This document shows positions 1 to 6,203 of a DNA stretch of 7,793 nucleotides, piece by piece. A program made the translations under genes and the position numbers. Location: positions 1 to 7,793 of the forward strand of contig DATFJP010000269.1 of the NCBI GenBank assembly GCA_035269105.1, in the 5' to 3' direction. The DNA is from JAQYVZ01 sp035269105 (GTDB lineage Bacteria > Desulfobacterota > Desulfuromonadia > Desulfuromonadales > BM103). The notes beneath the pieces were generated by a model, which worked only from the letters and a program-made list of their open reading frames with translations, did no database searches and was not told the DNA's origin. How positions within the stretch are numbered: the stretch's first letter is position 1; every line of letters begins with the position of its first letter.

Positions 1-96
1 GAATAAGAATTTTCTGGTCATTCGGAAGAATAGTTGAGAAGCAGCAATTGTCAACCAAGGAAGCCTGACCCCAGCTGTTACAAGCCTGCCCCCATT
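1..96. repeat. Dispersed repeat, copy R1
   Basis: Positions 1-76 align without gaps to 4241-4316, with 8 mismatches by eye. The two copies also share CAAGCCT at 81-87 and 4321-4327. The core GCCTGACCCCAGC lies at 63-75, and a degenerate second unit (CAAGCCTGCCCCCA) follows at 81-94. Read on the minus strand it gives GGGGTCAGGCTTCC, then a TTGACA hexamer. The copy begins at the window edge, so its left boundary is unknown. It lies upstream of the MNT/HEPN promoter. The family identity of the repeat is not known to me. Confidence 0.85.
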
Positions 97-112
97 GTTT
101 GAACATGTGATA

Positions 113-141
113 TTGACGACCGTTACATGATGCCCTAATAT
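113..141 (+). promoter_or_regulatory. Sigma70-type promoter of the MNT/HEPN operon
   Basis: A -35 hexamer TTGACG (113-118) and a -10 hexamer TAATAT (136-141) are separated by exactly 17 bp. This predicts a transcript start near 148 and a leader of about 40 nt before the ATG at 190. A ribosome-binding site AAGGTG (179-184) lies 5 nt upstream of that ATG. The -35 box is bracketed by an inverted repeat, CATGT (104-108) and ACATG (125-129), which could be an operator. That last point is inference. Confidence 0.65.
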
Positions 142-189
142 CTTGTAAGGTGCGTCAAATAAAGAATTGCCTTCGTCCAAGGTGACAGC

Positions 190-480
190 ATGAAACCGTC
201 GACTGCATTGCAAAGACATCGCGAAGCGGTCATCCGGGCCGTCCAGGCGCGGCGCGCTTGTAATCCCCGGGTGTTCGGCTCGGCTCTCACCGGCACCGAC
301 ACCGACGGCAGCGATCTCGACCTGCTCGTCGACACCCTGCCAGGAGCAACCCTCTTCGAATTGGGAGGCCTTCAAGTAGATCTCGAAGAGATGCTTGGCG
401 TGCCGGTGGATGTGCTGACCCCCGGGGATCTGCCGGCCAGGTTCAGGGACAAAGTTCTTCGAGAAGCGAAAGCCATATGA
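190..480 (+). CDS. mntA: MNT-domain nucleotidyltransferase, antitoxin of a type VII (HEPN/MNT) toxin-antitoxin pair
   Basis: This 96-residue protein is a minimal nucleotidyltransferase. The family signature GSX10DXD is complete: Gly30-Ser31, then Asp42 and Asp44 in SDLDLLVD, with Asp74 (VPVDVL) as the likely third metal-binding carboxylate. In characterised pairs of this family the MntA antitoxin neutralises the HEPN ribonuclease by adding AMP to the tyrosine of its RX4HXY motif. The start is supported by AAGGTG 5 nt upstream of the ATG and by the promoter at 113-141. The stop overlaps the next gene's start as ATGA, which implies translational coupling. The length is at the short end but normal for minimal MNT proteins. 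All catalytic residues are present, so the enzyme looks functional even though its partner toxin is broken. Confidence 0.92.
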   Translation: MKPSTALQRHREAVIRAVQARRACNPRVFGSALTGTDTDGSDLDLLVDTLPGATLFELGGLQVDLEEMLGVPVDVLTPGDLPARFRDKVLREAKAI

Positions 481-851
481 GCGCCGCTAAACAACGCCAT
501 CTGGCGCTTGAAGACTATCTCAGCCACATCGAAGAAGCGGCCGCCATGGCAAGTCGTTATGTGCGAGGCTTAACCAAAGAACAGTTTCTTGCCGACCCAA
601 AAACCCAGCAGGCAGTCATTTATAACATTCTTATTCTTGGCGAAGCCGCCACCCAGATCATCAACGAATACCATGATTTTGTCGCGGCACATCCAGAAAT
701 TCCCTAGCGGGAAATGCGCGGCATCCGCAATCGCATGGCGCATGGATATTTCGAGTTGAATCTGGATATCATCTGGGAGACAGCAACCAGCGCCCTGGAG
801 CAATTAAGCAAACAGATCGCTTCGGCAAAATCATCCCTCCACTGCCTTTAA
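477..851 (+). pseudogene. hepT: HEPN-domain ribonuclease toxin (HepT-like), interrupted by an in-frame amber codon
   Basis: The reading frame from the ATG at 477 would give 124 residues, but codon 77 (705-707) is TAG. The first 76 residues carry the HEPN helices, including the conserved ILGEAA segment (52-57). After the amber codon the same frame continues without further stops to TAA at 849-851. It encodes the family's catalytic motif RX4HXY as Arg84, His89 and Tyr91 (RNRMAHGY). The context IP-stop-REMRGIRNRMAHGY corresponds to the usual IPW..MRG(I/M)RN family sequence, so the stop most simply replaces a conserved Trp (TGG to TAG). Unless the stop is a sequencing error or is read through, the product lacks its active site and its MntA-modified tyrosine. 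The gene overlaps the antitoxin by ATGA. The remainder of the frame looks undecayed, which suggests the mutation is recent. Confidence 0.9.
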
Positions 852-1056
852 AGTAATGATTAGCACTTTCCCGGACATGACAAAACCTGAACGATCTGAT
901 CCCGCAAAATAAGAACGGCCTACCCTCGGAATGAGCAGATGGCATGGGAGTGTCCCTGCCAGACGGTAACATATCTTATTGAGGCAACGGGACTGGGGAA
1001 AATAATTGTCGTTGATCAGTCAGGCCTGACCCCAGCTGTCAACGCGCCAGGGTGGG
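852..1056. other. Convergent intergenic region between hepT and the cyclodeaminase gene
   Basis: No gene is supported here. The plus-strand toxin pair and the minus-strand cyclodeaminase unit converge on this gap. It holds repeat copy R3 and an imperfect hairpin at 941-960: GGCA and GGGA pair with TCCC and TGCC, with one bulged T and a GTG loop. The hairpin has no T-tract on either strand, so it is not a typical intrinsic terminator, though it could serve as a rho-type or bidirectional end. Confidence 0.5.
1019..1039. repeat. Dispersed repeat core, copy R3, with a 12-bp palindrome
   Basis: GCCTGACCCCAGCTGT at 1024-1039 matches R1 at 63-78 exactly. The flank is more divergent than in R1 and R2, although AATTGTC (1004-1010) may correspond to AATTGTC at 46-52 of R1 with a 3-bp length difference. 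Uniquely among the copies, GTCAGGCCTGAC at 1019-1030 is a perfect palindrome. The core begins 21 bp beyond the stop codon of the minus-strand cyclodeaminase gene. Confidence 0.75.
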
Positions 1057-2112
1057 TCAAGATTGGATGCCGATGGTGGGGCACTTCTCAATGCCGACCG
1101 ATAAATCGTAAACGAATTTGCAGACCAGGGCATCCTGCACTGCAACTCCGGTAGAAATAAAAAGGACATTCTTGTCTTTCGGGTGCGTGGCGGCGGAGAA
1201 ATCTTTTAGCTCGGTCACCATTCCGTCATGGAGCAGACCGGCCGAGCCCCAGCGGTTCATATCACCCAAGCCCATCGATTGCTGTGAATCGGTCACCAGC
1301 CGGTGGGTCTCAAGCAATGAGGCATCGATTTCGCTCAGATTGTCCGCGTCCGCACCCACGCTGGCAAGAAAGGCGATCCCCTCGCTGTTGGAACGATCAC
1401 ACAACGGCACCTTCGAAGTCGTGGCGAGAAAAACAGCTTCCGATTCGCGACAGAGGGCATCCAGCGGTTGCCACTGGATTGTCAGCCCAGGCAGATAGTG
1501 CGCGCAAAGGCTGGCGAAGCGGTCACGGTTGCCTGGGTCCGGATCGTAGATGGCAGCTGTGCTGAGGCCACACCAGCGATGCAGGATAAAGGCGGTATAA
1601 AACCCGATGCGGCCGGCCCCTATAAGTCCTACGGTCCGAGGCTTCAGACCGCTACGCCGCATGGCCAGGCAGGCGATCGCAGCGGTGCGGAACGAAGACA
1701 GGACACAGACATCAAATAGGGCATAGACATGATTGTCGTAATAATCGATCAGCATCGCCTTGCCGACACAGATTTTATCCATGATAGAGCGCTGTTCTTC
1801 GTTGGTCCCGATAACCTTCACGAATTTCAGCCGCAGCGAGTTGATAGCACTGGGCATCACCCGAAAATCACCGGCCAGTCCGGGAGTTGTAAAGACCTGC
1901 TTGGTCGGAAGCTGCATCTGGTCATGATCGGGCCAGGCGTCATAAAAGGCGCTGAGATGGTCCAGGAAAGCAACACCATGTTTCATCAGTATGGCGTGTG
2001 CCTCGGTTTCATTGATAAAGACCCAGCTTTCATCGGCCAGACGAAGCAACCTTTGCATGGATAAATCAACCATGGAATCTTCCAGGGCAAGGGATATTTC
2101 ATGGATAGACAT
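1057..2112 (-). CDS. Ornithine cyclodeaminase / mu-crystallin family protein
   Basis: This is a 351-residue, NAD(P)-dependent, Rossmann-type protein of the OCD/mu-crystallin family, at the usual family length. The dinucleotide-binding loop is GAGRIG (165-170) in VGLIGAGRIG. The family's RTGA-type segment appears as FRTAA (Arg142). The lysine of the GVK/YKYV-type strand is probably Lys96 (RLKFVKV), and the SVGADADNLSEID segment carries Asp255 where ornithine cyclodeaminase has its catalytic Asp. The usual N-terminal substrate arginine seems replaced by Lys71 (LPTK), so the substrate may not be ornithine. Family members include cyclodeaminases, alanine and other amino-acid dehydrogenases, ketimine reductases and SbnB-like enzymes, and the sequence does not decide between them. 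The ATG is preceded by AGG at suitable spacing. It starts 32 bp after the ATP-grasp gene ends on the same strand, so the two are probably co-transcribed. Confidence 0.88.
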   Translation of the reverse strand: MSIHEISLALEDSMVDLSMQRLLRLADESWVFINETEAHAILMKHGVAFLDHLSAFYDAWPDHDQMQLPTKQVFTTPGLAGDFRVMPSAINSLRLKFVKVIGTNEEQRSIMDKICVGKAMLIDYYDNHVYALFDVCVLSSFRTAAIACLAMRRSGLKPRTVGLIGAGRIGFYTAFILHRWCGLSTAAIYDPDPGNRDRFASLCAHYLPGLTIQWQPLDALCRESEAVFLATTSKVPLCDRSNSEGIAFLASVGADADNLSEIDASLLETHRLVTDSQQSMGLGDMNRWGSAGLLHDGMVTELKDFSAATHPKDKNVLFISTGVAVQDALVCKFVYDLSVGIEKCPTIGIQS

Positions 2113-2144
2113 CGTTTGTAACCTGTCCTAACGAAGAGGCATGA

Positions 2145-3953
2145 TTAGTTGACCACCCAGCTTTCGAGCAGGGTGACCAGCTCGGCGTGGCGCTCGGCCG
2201 TCAGTCGCGTGTCGGGGGACGACGAGGAGAATTGCAGATTATCAACAAACTCAACACGGTCGACGTATTCGAGCGGCAACCCGGTATTGAGGAATTCATC
2301 GGTTTGAACAACCAGTACGATCGCGTCAACCTGTGCCGAGAGCACCAGAGCCCGCACCCGATAATAATTCTCGGTAAAGGGCGTCCGCCAGGCCTCGCCA
2401 TCGACCGTCAGGACGTCCTGGTGACCGGCCAGCACACAGCGCAAACCGGTGGCGGCCAGGGAGCGCTGCCGGCCAAGGGCAGCCTCCAAGGCAGCCGTCC
2501 CGCCGCTGAAGACCTCCACCGGGACAAGGCCCTTGCCCGTCACGAGATCCTCGAGGAACGGCCGGACATACTGACGGGAAACCTCGCGGCCGCCCAGCAG
2601 CGGCGCAAAGTTGACTTCGTTGATAATGGCCCCTGTGTCGTACCAGGGCTTGTTCACATCAGGCGTGATCAGATCAACTCCGGCCACATTGAGGTTGAAG
2701 AGGTCGGCGGCGGCCAGGGCGATCCTGAGATTTTCCTGATGGACGTCCTGGGTGACTTCCTGATTGATTCCGCCCCAGGCAGTCGATTCAATGCGTCGCA
2801 GGGGAACCAGCTCGTCCTTTTTGGGGACCGAAGTCTCGCTATACCCGGCAGCTTTGATTGCCGCGCGGGCAAGATCATCGAGAGGTTTGATTTCGGAGCG
2901 TTTCCAGAGCGGCCTCCGCTGCTCGGCCAGGCATGCCGCGGCAACCAGCTCGGCAATGCTGTGGCGGCCGTCGCCAGCCACACTGAGAGGTAATCGCTTG
3001 ACCGCGTAGAGCAATTTGCCGTTGGCGATGAAAAGGCGATGACAGACACCTTCGACCTGCTGCTCGACAATGACTTGTTTTTTTTGTGAGCGCTTCAGCG
3101 CTTCATCGAAGCAAGTGGCCAGGTTGACTTCATCGACAACATCAACGGCAACCCCTTCGCCTCGGTCTCGATCCGCCGGCTTGACCACCAGCGGCCAGCC
3201 AAGACCACGGGCCGCCGCGAGCGCGGCCTCCCGATTGTCCACCACCGCGTGCACAGGTGCCGGCAAGCCGGCCATGCGCAACAGCGCTGCCGTATAAACC
3301 TTACTTTGCGCCAGTTTGGAACCGATTGCCGAATCAAGATCAGTCGTACTGCGATCGACGCGCCGTGACTTGCTCCCCCAGCCGAGTTGAAAAACACCGC
3401 CGCCGAGGTGAATAAACGGAATCCCGGCAGCATGAGCTTCCTGCAGCAACGGCAGAGTTGACTTTCCCATTAACTGCATTTCCGACAGAGGCTGGATCAC
3501 CTGCTTCAGGATGGTTGCGTCAAATCGCTGCACATTGTCTTCATTAAAAGGCGTGGTCGCGGCCCAGGCACAGAGCTGAAAAGAGGTTTTCAGGGCCAGA
3601 TCGTAGACCGCCCGTGAAATCAGATCGACCAGTGGCAAGGCGACGACGGCACTCCACTTCTGAGGCTGAACCGCCGAAGGAGCGCAGGCTAAAATCCGGG
3701 GCGGATCAAAAACCGGGATCCGGCCGATGCGCAGCAGCTCCATAGCCAGCAGCAAACAACGGTGCAGCCACTGAGCAGGTAAAGTTGTGTCACCGGCCGA
3801 AACGGGAAGTTTTGTCGGCAGAAGATCTTCGACGGGATGATCAAATATCCTGTTCAGCCAAGGGTCAAGCAACCGGCATGCCTCCAGATGCGGTGCCGAA
3901 AAAGTCAGGTTGTAGGAAACATGGAGTTGTCGAGGCTGACGGGTTTCAAGCAT
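2145..3953 (-). CDS. Cyanophycin-synthetase-like ATP-grasp ligase with a truncated, decayed Mur-ligase-like tail
   Basis: This 602-residue ligase joins amino acids or peptides through an acyl-phosphate made from ATP. After an N-terminal domain of about 200 residues, the ATP-grasp region (about 205-470) follows cyanophycin synthetase closely. It has STTDLDSAIG (202-211), VVKPADRDRGEGV (256-268) with Lys258, the IVEQQVEG hinge (295-302), GDGRHSIAELV (327-337), Asp427 in AGVDLITPD and Glu446/Asn448 in INEVN. The tail (about 476-602) resembles the first part of the CphA Mur-ligase domain, with VDGEAWRT and VDAIVLVVQTDEFLNTGL segments. However, the nucleotide P-loop GTNGKTT is replaced by SGGTAAL (483-489), with no lysine, and the rest of the domain is absent. 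Size and layout recall CphA2-type enzymes. The acceptor is unknown. It leads a two-gene unit with the cyclodeaminase. The ribosome-binding site is weak (AGG about 12 nt upstream). Confidence 0.88.
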   Translation of the reverse strand: MLETRQPRQLHVSYNLTFSAPHLEACRLLDPWLNRIFDHPVEDLLPTKLPVSAGDTTLPAQWLHRCLLLAMELLRIGRIPVFDPPRILACAPSAVQPQKWSAVVALPLVDLISRAVYDLALKTSFQLCAWAATTPFNEDNVQRFDATILKQVIQPLSEMQLMGKSTLPLLQEAHAAGIPFIHLGGGVFQLGWGSKSRRVDRSTTDLDSAIGSKLAQSKVYTAALLRMAGLPAPVHAVVDNREAALAAARGLGWPLVVKPADRDRGEGVAVDVVDEVNLATCFDEALKRSQKKQVIVEQQVEGVCHRLFIANGKLLYAVKRLPLSVAGDGRHSIAELVAAACLAEQRRPLWKRSEIKPLDDLARAAIKAAGYSETSVPKKDELVPLRRIESTAWGGINQEVTQDVHQENLRIALAAADLFNLNVAGVDLITPDVNKPWYDTGAIINEVNFAPLLGGREVSRQYVRPFLEDLVTGKGLVPVEVFSGGTAALEAALGRQRSLAATGLRCVLAGHQDVLTVDGEAWRTPFTENYYRVRALVLSAQVDAIVLVVQTDEFLNTGLPLEYVDRVEFVDNLQFSSSSPDTRLTAERHAELVTLLESWVVN

Positions 3954-4350
3954 AGGGTCAACTACCTGGTCAGGTTGCGCACCTTTGATGCTGGTCTTGA
4001 TCTTTAATCACCACAGTAAAATGTATGATAAAGCCTGAAAGTGCAAGATATTTCAGTCGAAGCAGGAGGTCCCTTTGACAGCCTTTTAATGGTAGCCCCT
4101 TTTGAATCCAAAAAAAATATCCTGTCCATCATTGACGCGCAGCATCAAATATTAGACTGCGCCGAAAAGCCAATGCGGAGATTCTCTGGCGTAAGAAAAA
4201 GATCGTTGTTGATGCCTGTTTCTCAAGCCGCCGGTAAAATGAATAAGAAATTCCTGGTCATGCTGAAGAACCGTTGAGAAACAGCAATTGTCAACCATGG
4301 AAGCCTGACCCCAGCTTAAGCAAGCCTCGGGGGAATTAATCTACTTCATA
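3954..4350. other. 397-bp AT-rich gap between the ATP-grasp and cytidylyltransferase genes
   Basis: The gap contains repeat copy R2 (4241-4327). It must also hold the promoter for the ATP-grasp/cyclodeaminase unit if that unit has its own, but only weak hexamers are seen on the minus strand (TATCAT and TACATT around 4020-4030, without a good -35). A plus-strand frame is open from a GTG at 4041 to TGA at 4277 and runs into the repeat. It has no usable ribosome-binding site and no recognisable protein similarity, so it is not called as a gene. No intrinsic terminator is visible after the cytidylyltransferase gene. Confidence 0.5.
4241..4327. repeat. Dispersed repeat, copy R2
   Basis: This is the best match to R1: 75 of 87 positions are identical at a constant offset of 4240, with no gaps. 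The core GCCTGACCCCAGC is at 4303-4315, with a partial second unit CAAGCCT at 4321-4327. On the minus strand it reads GGGGTCAGGCTTCCATGG followed by TTGACA. The right edge is 24 bp beyond the cytidylyltransferase stop codon. R1 and R2 also share a short open frame ending at the same TGA (4275-4277 and 35-37). Confidence 0.88.
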
Positions 4351-4797
4351 TCATAGATTAAATAAGGTCTTTCTTATTTTGCTGCTTGAGATTCCGGGGG
4401 TACGGGGAGCAAATATGACGTCTATGTCTGCCTCTTTCAGGCGCGGTGTCAATCGGTTCCAGCGCTCTGAGCCATGCCAGTCTCCGCCGACAATTACGAC
4501 ATCAACATCATGTCTGTTGAACCAGTCCAACCAATAGGGGTGATCATCGAGTGGTACCGAGAAAACAAAGGCATGGTCGACACATCTCAGGGCAGCAACG
4601 AGCTCGCAGCGCTGCTTCTCGGTAAAAACAGTGCCATGGTTTTTCCCTGGCGTTTGTAGCTGGTCGGCACGAATTCCGACCCAGAGTTGTCGGCATCTTT
4701 GCGCGGCATACTCGAGGTAACGAAGATGACCGACATGGAATACATCGAAGACACCAAACGCCACCGCGCGCCGGGCACAGCTTTTATCAAAAGACAT
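4351..4797 (-). CDS. TagD-like cytidylyltransferase (CTP:phospho-alcohol cytidylyltransferase)
   Basis: This 148-residue protein has the cytidylyltransferase fold of TagD, which makes CDP-glycerol from CTP and glycerol-3-phosphate. The nucleotide-binding motif is HVGH (21-24) within GVFDVFHVGHLRYLEYA. The family's second signature is ISSSKIR near the C-terminus, preceded by APRTPG. The VVIVGGDWHGS segment matches the GDDW region of TagD. I chose the ATG at 4797 because GAGAGG lies 7 nt upstream; an upstream TTG (4839) would add 14 residues but lacks this support. It begins 46 bp after the LicD-type gene on the same strand, which suggests co-transcription and a shared CDP-alcohol pathway. Phosphocholine, phosphoethanolamine or a sugar phosphate are alternative substrates; the family is clearer than the substrate. 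A lone RfaE2-type enzyme is less likely given the TagD-like C-terminal half. Confidence 0.87.
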   Translation of the reverse strand: MSFDKSCARRAVAFGVFDVFHVGHLRYLEYAAQRCRQLWVGIRADQLQTPGKNHGTVFTEKQRCELVAALRCVDHAFVFSVPLDDHPYWLDWFNRHDVDVVIVGGDWHGSERWNRLTPRLKEADIDVIFAPRTPGISSSKIRKTLFNL

Positions 4798-4843
4798 TCT
4801 CGAGCCTCTCAATCGACTCTGTAATCCATTATCGCGCAACCTC

Positions 4844-6169
4844 TCAGCATTGGTTCTGCAAGTTTTTGCGCAACCAAATTTCCATGCGCCCTAGCACAGG
4901 ATGGTCGTCATTATGATCGCGCAAAGAAACAATCAGAGCCATGGCCTTGGCATAATTGCCGCGAGACACGCAACTAACAAGCTGATTATATACTGTGGCC
5001 TGGACCATTTCTGTCATTGCCTGCAGATTTGGAACGCCGGCGCAGCTGTCGAAATGGGGGTCCGGAGCACGCCATGGCCCGTACATCTGTGTCAGAAAAT
5101 GATCGGGATCGTCCGGCCGCCAAAATTCATGGCCCTGCCAATGGTCCCTCAGCAGATCAAAGCGGTCGAAATGCAATACCCTGCTCTGCGCCCGATACTT
5201 GCCAGGCAACAGCCAACCATAGCCCAGCTTCTCTCCGGCGTCCCAGAACTGTAGAAGATCGACTGTCACCTGCGTGACCCGATCAAAGAAACAGGAGTAA
5301 CTGTTACTGTTTAGACTCATCGGAGCAGCAATGTAACGTACCTGTGCGAGCATAATCTTACGCGCCAGATCCAGGCTGTCTGCCGGCATGAGTGCGACAT
5401 CGAGATCTTTATCATTGTTGAGAATCGCCCCTTCCCGCCACCACCCCAGCAATGTCCCGGCGGTCGGAACAGGCCGCATACCGTGTCCTTCCAGAAGGTC
5501 AACCACAGCCGTCAGAGCCTGCCAGGTCTTGGCAACATTGAAATCGGAGGACTTTGCCGCGGGTGAGGCCGGAGGTCGCTGCATTTGCAGAGCCAGCTCC
5601 TCGCGACGGATCGCGATGGCCCGCTCAAACTGATAATCCAAGGCATACAGAGCACTGCCCAGTTCCATCAGGTTAAATCGCGCCGCAGCCCCCCATCCCG
5701 GTAGCGCAATTGCCTGTTGGTACCAATCGATCCCCTGAGAATAATAGCCGGCATTCAGACAGAGGGTCAGCATCTTCTGCCAGATGAACAAACTCCCCTT
5801 GTGCCGATTGACCACGGACACCAGCAGTTGCGAGGCGCGAATAAAATCACGGCAGGCAGCAAAGAACAAACCATCAAGCAATATATTGACTTGCAGCGGA
5901 TCGTCTGGCCTGCGATGTTTCTCGATTGCATGACCGGCGGCAATCAGATCCTGGCGTAAGATAAGCTCGTAGCAGGTCAGCACCGCGGCAACCGGGACAT
6001 CCGCAGAGGCGCCTTTTAATGCTGCCATCAGATTTGGATCCTGGCGATGTCCTTCCAACCAGGCCAATGGCAGGCCAGGGTCCTTTTCCATCTGCAGGGA
6101 GAGCTGCTGAAGCAAGCGGGATATGTCAGGTGCAGAGGGTGTCATTGGCATACGAGGTTTGCTGGCCAT
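4844..6169 (-). CDS. Helical-repeat (TPR-like) protein fused to a LicD-type phosphotransferase domain
   Basis: This 441-residue protein has two parts. Residues about 55-195 are helical and TPR-like (AGYYSQGIDWYQQAIALPGW at 140-159 is typical). Residues about 210-380 match the LicD/fukutin-type domain. That domain has AGTLLGWWREGAILNNDKDL at 237-256, where Asp253, Asp255 and Asp257 are the metal-binding acidic cluster. It also has VTVDLLQFW (301-309) and YGPWRAPDPHFDS (363-375). LicD enzymes move phosphocholine or a similar phospho-alcohol from a CDP-carrier onto cell-surface glycans, which fits the cytidylyltransferase encoded just downstream. No signal peptide or membrane segment is seen, so it should act in the cytoplasm. 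A final helical stretch (385-441) may be another repeat. No ribosome-binding site precedes the ATG at 6169. A repeat-borne promoter places the transcript start at about this ATG, so leaderless initiation or a later start (Met7 or Met9) is possible. Confidence 0.85.
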   Translation of the reverse strand: MASKPRMPMTPSAPDISRLLQQLSLQMEKDPGLPLAWLEGHRQDPNLMAALKGASADVPVAAVLTCYELILRQDLIAAGHAIEKHRRPDDPLQVNILLDGLFFAACRDFIRASQLLVSVVNRHKGSLFIWQKMLTLCLNAGYYSQGIDWYQQAIALPGWGAAARFNLMELGSALYALDYQFERAIAIRREELALQMQRPPASPAAKSSDFNVAKTWQALTAVVDLLEGHGMRPVPTAGTLLGWWREGAILNNDKDLDVALMPADSLDLARKIMLAQVRYIAAPMSLNSNSYSCFFDRVTQVTVDLLQFWDAGEKLGYGWLLPGKYRAQSRVLHFDRFDLLRDHWQGHEFWRPDDPDHFLTQMYGPWRAPDPHFDSCAGVPNLQAMTEMVQATVYNQLVSCVSRGNYAKAMALIVSLRDHNDDHPVLGRMEIWLRKNLQNQC

Positions 6170-6175
6170 GCGGGG

Positions 6176-6203
6176 AGCATAGCGAGGAATCCGAAAATGT
6201 CAA
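6176..6203 (-). promoter_or_regulatory. Candidate promoter formed by repeat R4, reading into the LicD-type gene
   Basis: On the minus strand a perfect -35 TTGACA (6203-6198) is followed after 16 bp by TATGCT (6181-6176), a 4-of-6 match to the -10 consensus. The predicted start of transcription is near 6169, the A of the LicD gene's ATG. The -35 belongs to the conserved part of the dispersed repeat, since R1 and R2 carry TTGACA at the equivalent place. Expression from this site is inference. Confidence 0.5.

Noticed and set aside
941..960. Hairpin as an intrinsic terminator for the convergent genes
   Set aside because: The stem has a bulge and there is no T-tract on either strand.
2187..2993. 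A 268-codon plus-strand open frame opposite the ATP-grasp gene
   Set aside because: It lies entirely antisense to a clear ATP-grasp gene, has no coherent family motifs, and its length is explained by the codon bias of the GC-rich real gene.
4075..4097. Plus-strand promoter from the TTGACA at 4075-4080
   Set aside because: No -10-like hexamer occurs 16-18 bp downstream and there is no plus-strand gene to drive.
4041..4277. A 78-codon plus-strand open frame in the 397-bp gap as a real gene
   Set aside because: It starts with GTG without a ribosome-binding site, has no recognisable family features, and ends inside the dispersed repeat. A GGAGGT at 4065-4070 has no start codon at usable distance.
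4798..4839. N-terminal extension of the cytidylyltransferase from a TTG at 4839
   Set aside because: The ATG at 4797 has GAGAGG 7 nt upstream and puts the conserved GVFDVFHVGH motif at the usual distance from the N-terminus.
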